Part shown: in pieces, positions 59,131 to 64,000 of the stretch
Numbering within the stretch: position 1 is the stretch's first letter
Layout of the letters: every line of letters starts with the position of its first letter
Assembly (NCBI RefSeq): GCF_014529535.1
Contig: NW_023503555.1
Span: 7,998,001 to 8,062,000 of the forward strand
Length of the DNA stretch: 64,000 nucleotides
Source: Bradysia coprophila
Taxonomy: Eukaryota; Arthropoda; Insecta; Diptera; Sciaridae
Direction of reading: 5' to 3'
Made by a program: the position numbers and the translations under genes
Notes under the pieces: generated by a model
The model's database searches: none
The model's input: only the letters and a program-made list of their open reading frames with translations
What the model was told of the DNA's origin: nothing

Positions 59131-60410
59131 AAGCACCTGTGTTGTCTTGTGTTATTAAACGACTCTTTTAGTCTAATTAATTGAACTCTCATAATCCTTT
59201 CCATTTAAAATATTAATTTAGCGACATCCGTATCCTCTTGATCCGACACTCCATATTCTTTTTTTATTAACAACTTGTTTGCATCTTAATAAAGTGCTCG
59301 AACGGTACAACGTTCCTTTAAACAAAAAATCCTCATCATCGCATCATCGACCGTGAACAGTAACATCCAACGGAAAAGCCACCTTCTCATTAACGTGAAT
59401 CGCACAGTGTCTTTGCACAAGAAAAGTGTGCGCCTCGTTATATATAAACATCATTCATTGGCCGTTTGGTGACTGACTAATGCGTTAAACAAGAGCGGAA
59501 GTAAAATTAAATTTTATCAAAAGCTTAATCGTTAAAAGCACTGGAGTAAATAAACTCGAGATTGTTAATGAAAATGGAATCATGATGAATGATGATGGGA
59601 GAGACTATTTACCTGGTTAAGCGCTTTGTAGACAAATACGCAATGAACAAGGGGAAAAATCAATAATTTTCGGCATTACATACTAACCGACGGAATACCA
59701 TTACACAAACATTTTACACAATTGAATACTGTTTGCATTCCGTCAGGCTTTATCAATTATTGTAAAATGCTTCCAGTTTATATAATGATTCTGTAATCGG
59801 TTATCCTAACCACTTCCCATCAAATAAATTTTTCGATTATATGCCAGACGGCTGGGGTATGAGGGGATCTTTTGGTTTTAATTCTCCTCATAATGTGAGA
59901 AATGTATGACATACATCGCAGCCACATTACTTGTTTACATTACAATAAACAAAATTGTAAACTTGGTGTAATGTCCCATTGCTAATGTTTCAATTCCCCC
60001 CGCATTTTATTTGACTTGTGAGTGAAAAATAAAATAAGAAACGAAAACGGTCGCCATTGTCCTACAGTATACAATCCAAAATTGCGGGAATAAATTTCAA
60101 TTTTCTCAAAAGTTATTTGGGCGGAAAAGTCTTATCATTGGAAGTGAAGAGACTTCTTTTAAACTCAATATTTTGCGGAAACTTACACCACGCAAGCGTT
60201 ACATTTGCTTTTCAGTTTAAGGCATTGTACATGTACGTACATAGCAATACATAACCATAATCTATACTCCAGAGCAGACTATAAACGTGAGTTATGTACA
60301 TGCCGAGTATCTAACATAGAAGTGAAGGTATTTTGTGCCACTCTTTTGTTGAGTGGAAGATGTCACATTTTTATATAACATAGCGATAAGATGATGATCA
60401 CATGAAATAA

Positions 60411-60555
60411 GGCTTGATTTCCACTTACCAAAAAAGTACTCCGTGTGATAGACAAAATTGATTTTTTTCAATTTTTGCTTTGTTTACTGGACAGTTCGCT
60501 CTCTCACTGGTCTCACACGGAGTACTTTTTGTTGAGTGGAAACCCTACTTAAGCC
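60411..60555. mobile_element. 145-bp MITE
   Basis: The left end is GGCTTGATTTCCACTTACCA followed by AAAAAGTACTCCGTGTGA. The right end is the reverse complement, TCACACGGAGTACTTTTTGT then TGAGTGGAAACC and AAGCC. A single right end (TTACTTTTTGTTGAGTGGAA) lies at 31,690. Confidence 0.85.
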
Positions 60556-61786
60556 CTACAATAATGTCATGTCGTCGTTAAAAGGTTTAGAGTTCAAAAT
60601 TTATAGTGCTTTGGTACAGCGGTGTGGAATGTCGTCGAATAACAATTTCGTTAAATTTTGTTAACTTTTTCGCTTCAACATTTTTGTGTTATTTATTCGT
60701 TCGATGATATGCAGCGCGCAGCGCACCACCGCTTTTAAAAATAATGTTCAATGATTGGCGCGACGATCAATATTTTGAACGGTTCACATTTTTATAGTCA
60801 GAATTCAGAACAACACAAGACGAAGATGAGAAACGATTTTCGGTTTTTTTTCTTCCAAATTTTTTTTCTTGCTCGATTCGATTCCAGTTTCTTTTTCGAG
60901 AAAATTTCATTTTTTTTTTCGTTCGTGTATAATAATGCATAGAGGCGCAGGTATAAAATATAATTTACAAAAAAAAGTAGTGCGTTGCATTCAACGTGAT
61001 GTCGTGACCTTGGTTCTAGGTCCAATGACCGCAGAAATTGAAACAGACAGCTAATTCTTTATTTTGTTTTGCTTTTTCTTGTTATTTTACATTTTTCAAC
61101 TGAAAACGGACTTCTTTCAGATGGAATATGCTCAAGAAAAAGGTGATGTGTGAACTGAAACGTTATGTATGTGTATGCGTATGCATCAAATGGTTTCAAT
61201 AGATGCACATTAATTCATATCAGAATGTTAGTGAACTTGTTTCAAGAAACCGACCCGGTTTGCGACGGAATATAAATGTTAGAGGACTTGCAGCTAATGA
61301 AATGCAGCAAAATATTCTGAGAATAACAATACGTTCTATTTGATAAGAGATAAAGTAAATGTAGGTGAACGGCTACTTAAAAAAAATGTAGGTGAAGGGA
61401 TGAACAGGATTTAAAGGGTCATTCATTAATTACATAACGTTTCTTTCAGTGCTGTCATCAAATTTTTTTTTAGTAACATCGATGACATCAAAATAAACCG
61501 AGAAATATGCGCACTGAGAAGGTAAAACTATGTTAAACCTTGTATCTCCTTATATACCTCCCTAAGGGATCATTATCATAGTTTTCAGTGCTGTCAGTAA
61601 ATTTAAACCATCGAAAACTCGTCTAAACTACATTCTATTATAATTACGTCTATTTAGTAATGGACGTGGTTAGAACACTCAATTCACTTTATAAAATAAA
61701 TATTTGTCGAGTTGTTGATGATTTAGAATTACTGGCAACACTGAAAAATGTGGACGTCATTATTGCATGATCTTATAGCCTGTTAC

Positions 61787-62118
61787 GGACAGCCATTCAT
61801 CTGTTATCTACAACGACGACAACAGTAAATGATTAGCTATGCCTTATGCAGTCTTATATAGCTAGACTTATGTTTGAACAAATGAAGTAGAAGATTTTAC
61901 ATAAATCCCAGATTCAACCATTGTACTACAGTCGGAGAAAAATAGATTTCAAAATTTTAAGTGACATCGTTTTTATCATTTTTCTGTATTCTCTCATTTC
62001 GCATGTTATTTCAAATGACAATTGAGAGAGTTAGAGAAATGATGATATCTCTAAAAAACCGAAATCTATATTTCTCCGACTGGACCTGTAGTGATATGCT
62101 TGCCGTCTGTGACAGGTT
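61787..62118. mobile_element. MITE related to the outer nest element, with its own nested palindrome
   Basis: Ends CCTGTTACGGACAGCCATTC and GCTTGCCGTCTGTGACAGGT match the element at 24,764-25,280. A second palindrome lies inside (CAGTCGGAGAAAAATAGATT / ATCTATATTTCTCCGACTGG, about 61,930-62,086). It lacks the insertions found at 24,838-25,171. Confidence 0.8.
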
Positions 62119-64000
62119 AAATGGTGGTAGAAAATATTCTTAACTTTGCGTATTTCTCGAGTTTTTTAACATTTCATTTAGATGACAGCACTGAACCAAC
62201 CTCCCTAACATAAGTACTTTCACTCACAATTTTACCTTGTGCAGGTTTTATTCCCATTATCCTCGTCTCCTAATTAATGATCTCGGTGATTAAACGACAC
62301 GTCGACAAGGTCTCATTAAAATATTTACAGAGAAAAAAATTACGAGAGAATCGAAAATCATATGGGAAGAAAATAAAAAAAACTACCACAAAGACATCAA
62401 CTAACTTGATAACAGGCGCAGGAAATCAATGATTTGACTGGAATGTTATTATAGCGTGAATAAGTCTCGATTGTATATCGCTTGCTGTCACGTCATTTTG
62501 ATTAAGTTTATCAAAAAAAAAAAATGTTTTATCTGGAGAGCAAGTAATCTCATTCTATATTTACGCTTATGTATACATCAGTATATCATGTGTGAAGAAT
62601 AACCAGTCGCTAGATATAGAAAGATCAGTCTTAAGGGGTTATGGGAAAAAAATTCTTTTTTCTGATCGACAACTGCATTATGCGAGCAATTATTACTCAC
62701 ATATCGTTTCACATATCGTTTCATGTCGAACTTTTCTTCGACAACAAGCTCAAAAAATCGTCAACCCCACCTAATCAAGCCTGTCAGGTTTCAGGTTGGG
62801 AAAACATCTAAACAGGTTCAGGTCAAAATCTAGTCACGAACTGATCTGAAGCAATCAGGTCGATCCAGACCCACTCCGATACGAATTAAAATAAACTTGG
62901 ACGTGTCATCAGGTACAGGTATGTGAAACGCAATGAAATACAAATTATTGAAAATCAATTGACAAAGCTGCAGTTGGCTTATTGCAAATAGTTACACGAG
63001 TTCTACCTCGATTATATAAAAAATTAAGAAAATCATCTGTTGTCAATACTGACGACCAAAATAAGCGATGCACTCCGTTGAGTGTTCTCTTATTATACCA
63101 AAAACTGTCGGTTAAAGATTTTGTGTCAAATATTTTCAACAAGAAAAGGAATAGATTCAGTTATTATTTCGTTATACGCTTCTGTTTTCTAAAAGTTCGT
63201 ATTCACAGCAATTTTAAGGTAATATAAATTAGTGGTCCTACAGCAGGCTTCAGCGGATACAGATCTGAAATCTTTTTTTGTTATTCCTCATTTCAAGCTG
63301 AAAAGTTGAGTTAATGAAGAGCTGGAAAGTTGAGCTTATAAATAGACGGAAGGCTTAACTAATGACAAGCGCTGAAAAGCGTACGATGTAATTTGCTACA
63401 TAGTCTGGGGTAGAACATAACTTCTTGAACCTAAGTCTTCCATGACTTCCATTGTATTCATACAAAAGCAAAAAAATAAAAAAATTTAACCATAAAACTA
63501 CAATGACTCAATTCGACCGCATTTCACGGCTCTTTTAATTAGCAACATTCCGATGCAGTCAAATTTTATTCATTGTCATTGCCAAAACATACGGGAAAAA
63601 AAATAACCGAAACAATAATGACCGAATCACAACAAACGCAACGATTCAATCGAAACCACACCATAACGATTTTTTTCCATTCGTCTTTCTATTACGCAAT
63701 CTAATTTGCCAAAAATTTCATTTTCAAATTTAATGAATCATTTGAATTTAAATAATAATCGAGGAAAAAAAAGTGGGAAAGTATTCGAAGTGTGTATAAT
63801 GCCGGAATCTTATATGAAGACAAAAAAACACGACAGCGAGAAAAAAACACTAAATTCGCGCACAAAATGAATGTATTGTTAAAGTTTTATTTTAACATTG
63901 GCATAGGTCAGGTATTATATCCAATTTTATATAGTGACGAATTGCTGCGAATAACATACTCTTGTAATATACATGCACAATCCATATTATGTACCAACTA

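Larger units (their letters stand above)
58752..64000. other. Upstream jing region, non-coding, with MITEs
   Basis: The missing 5' exon(s) of the jing homologue could lie here or beyond the window; I could not single one out. Recognised elements are at 58,946-59,130, 60,411-60,555 and 61,787-62,118. The rest is AT-rich with no supported ORF; T-rich ORFs near 60,800 are low complexity. Confidence 0.6.

Noticed and set aside
58825-59136. 103-codon minus-strand ORF upstream of jing as its first exon
   Set aside because: It coincides with an inverted-repeat element and has no suitable donor in phase.

Overview
This is a window of an insect nuclear genome, most likely a dipteran. The genes are split by short GT-AG introns, mostly 60-100 nt. 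The intergenic DNA is AT-rich and crowded with short inverted-repeat transposons. The best-recognised genes, a jing/AEBP2-type zinc-finger gene and THOC5, are animal genes, and the jing C-terminus looks fly-like. A lower (nematoceran) fly fits the AT content and compact introns, but that placement is inference. No bacterial or CRISPR features are present.

Layout. 1-7,080 is repeat-rich DNA with no supported gene. 7,080-8,165 holds a decayed, 5'-truncated non-LTR retrotransposon with a MITE inside it. 8,798-16,950 (minus) is an eight-exon gene for a 2,020-residue protein with an SYCP2-like N-terminal part and a long disordered Ser/Gln-rich tail that contains a higher-order tandem repeat. 18,443-23,020 (minus) is THOC5 (THO/TREX mRNA export complex), with a tRNA-like gene on the opposite strand of one intron. 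23,021-27,715 is a mosaic of nested MITEs around a small secreted cysteine-rich protein gene (25,528-25,867, minus). Two paralogous coiled-coil plus C2H2 zinc-finger genes lie on the plus strand at 27,716-31,466 and 42,052-43,725. They flank a minus-strand 2-oxoglutarate/Fe(II) oxygenase gene (33,313-36,144) and a block with a 2.25 kb foldback element, a 434-bp palindromic element and a 700-bp hAT-like element with a perfect 8-bp target duplication. 43,726-54,293 is AT-rich and shows no supported gene. 54,294-58,751 (minus) is the 3' part of the jing homologue; its start codon lies in an upstream exon that I could not place. 58,752-64,000 is non-coding with further MITEs.

How the genes relate. 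They form no operon-like pathway. Several act in nuclear processes: mRNA export (THOC5), Polycomb-type chromatin regulation (jing), probable meiotic chromosome axis (SYCP2-like) and two probable DNA-binding proteins. The most informative structures are evolutionary: a recent 570-bp duplication inside a coding repeat, a zinc-finger pair losing fingers by different routes, a three-level transposon nest with an unoccupied copy elsewhere in the window, and three transposons whose target-site duplications suggest hAT mobilisation. All exon models come from splice consensus, reading-phase agreement and recalled family patterns; no transcript or database evidence was available.
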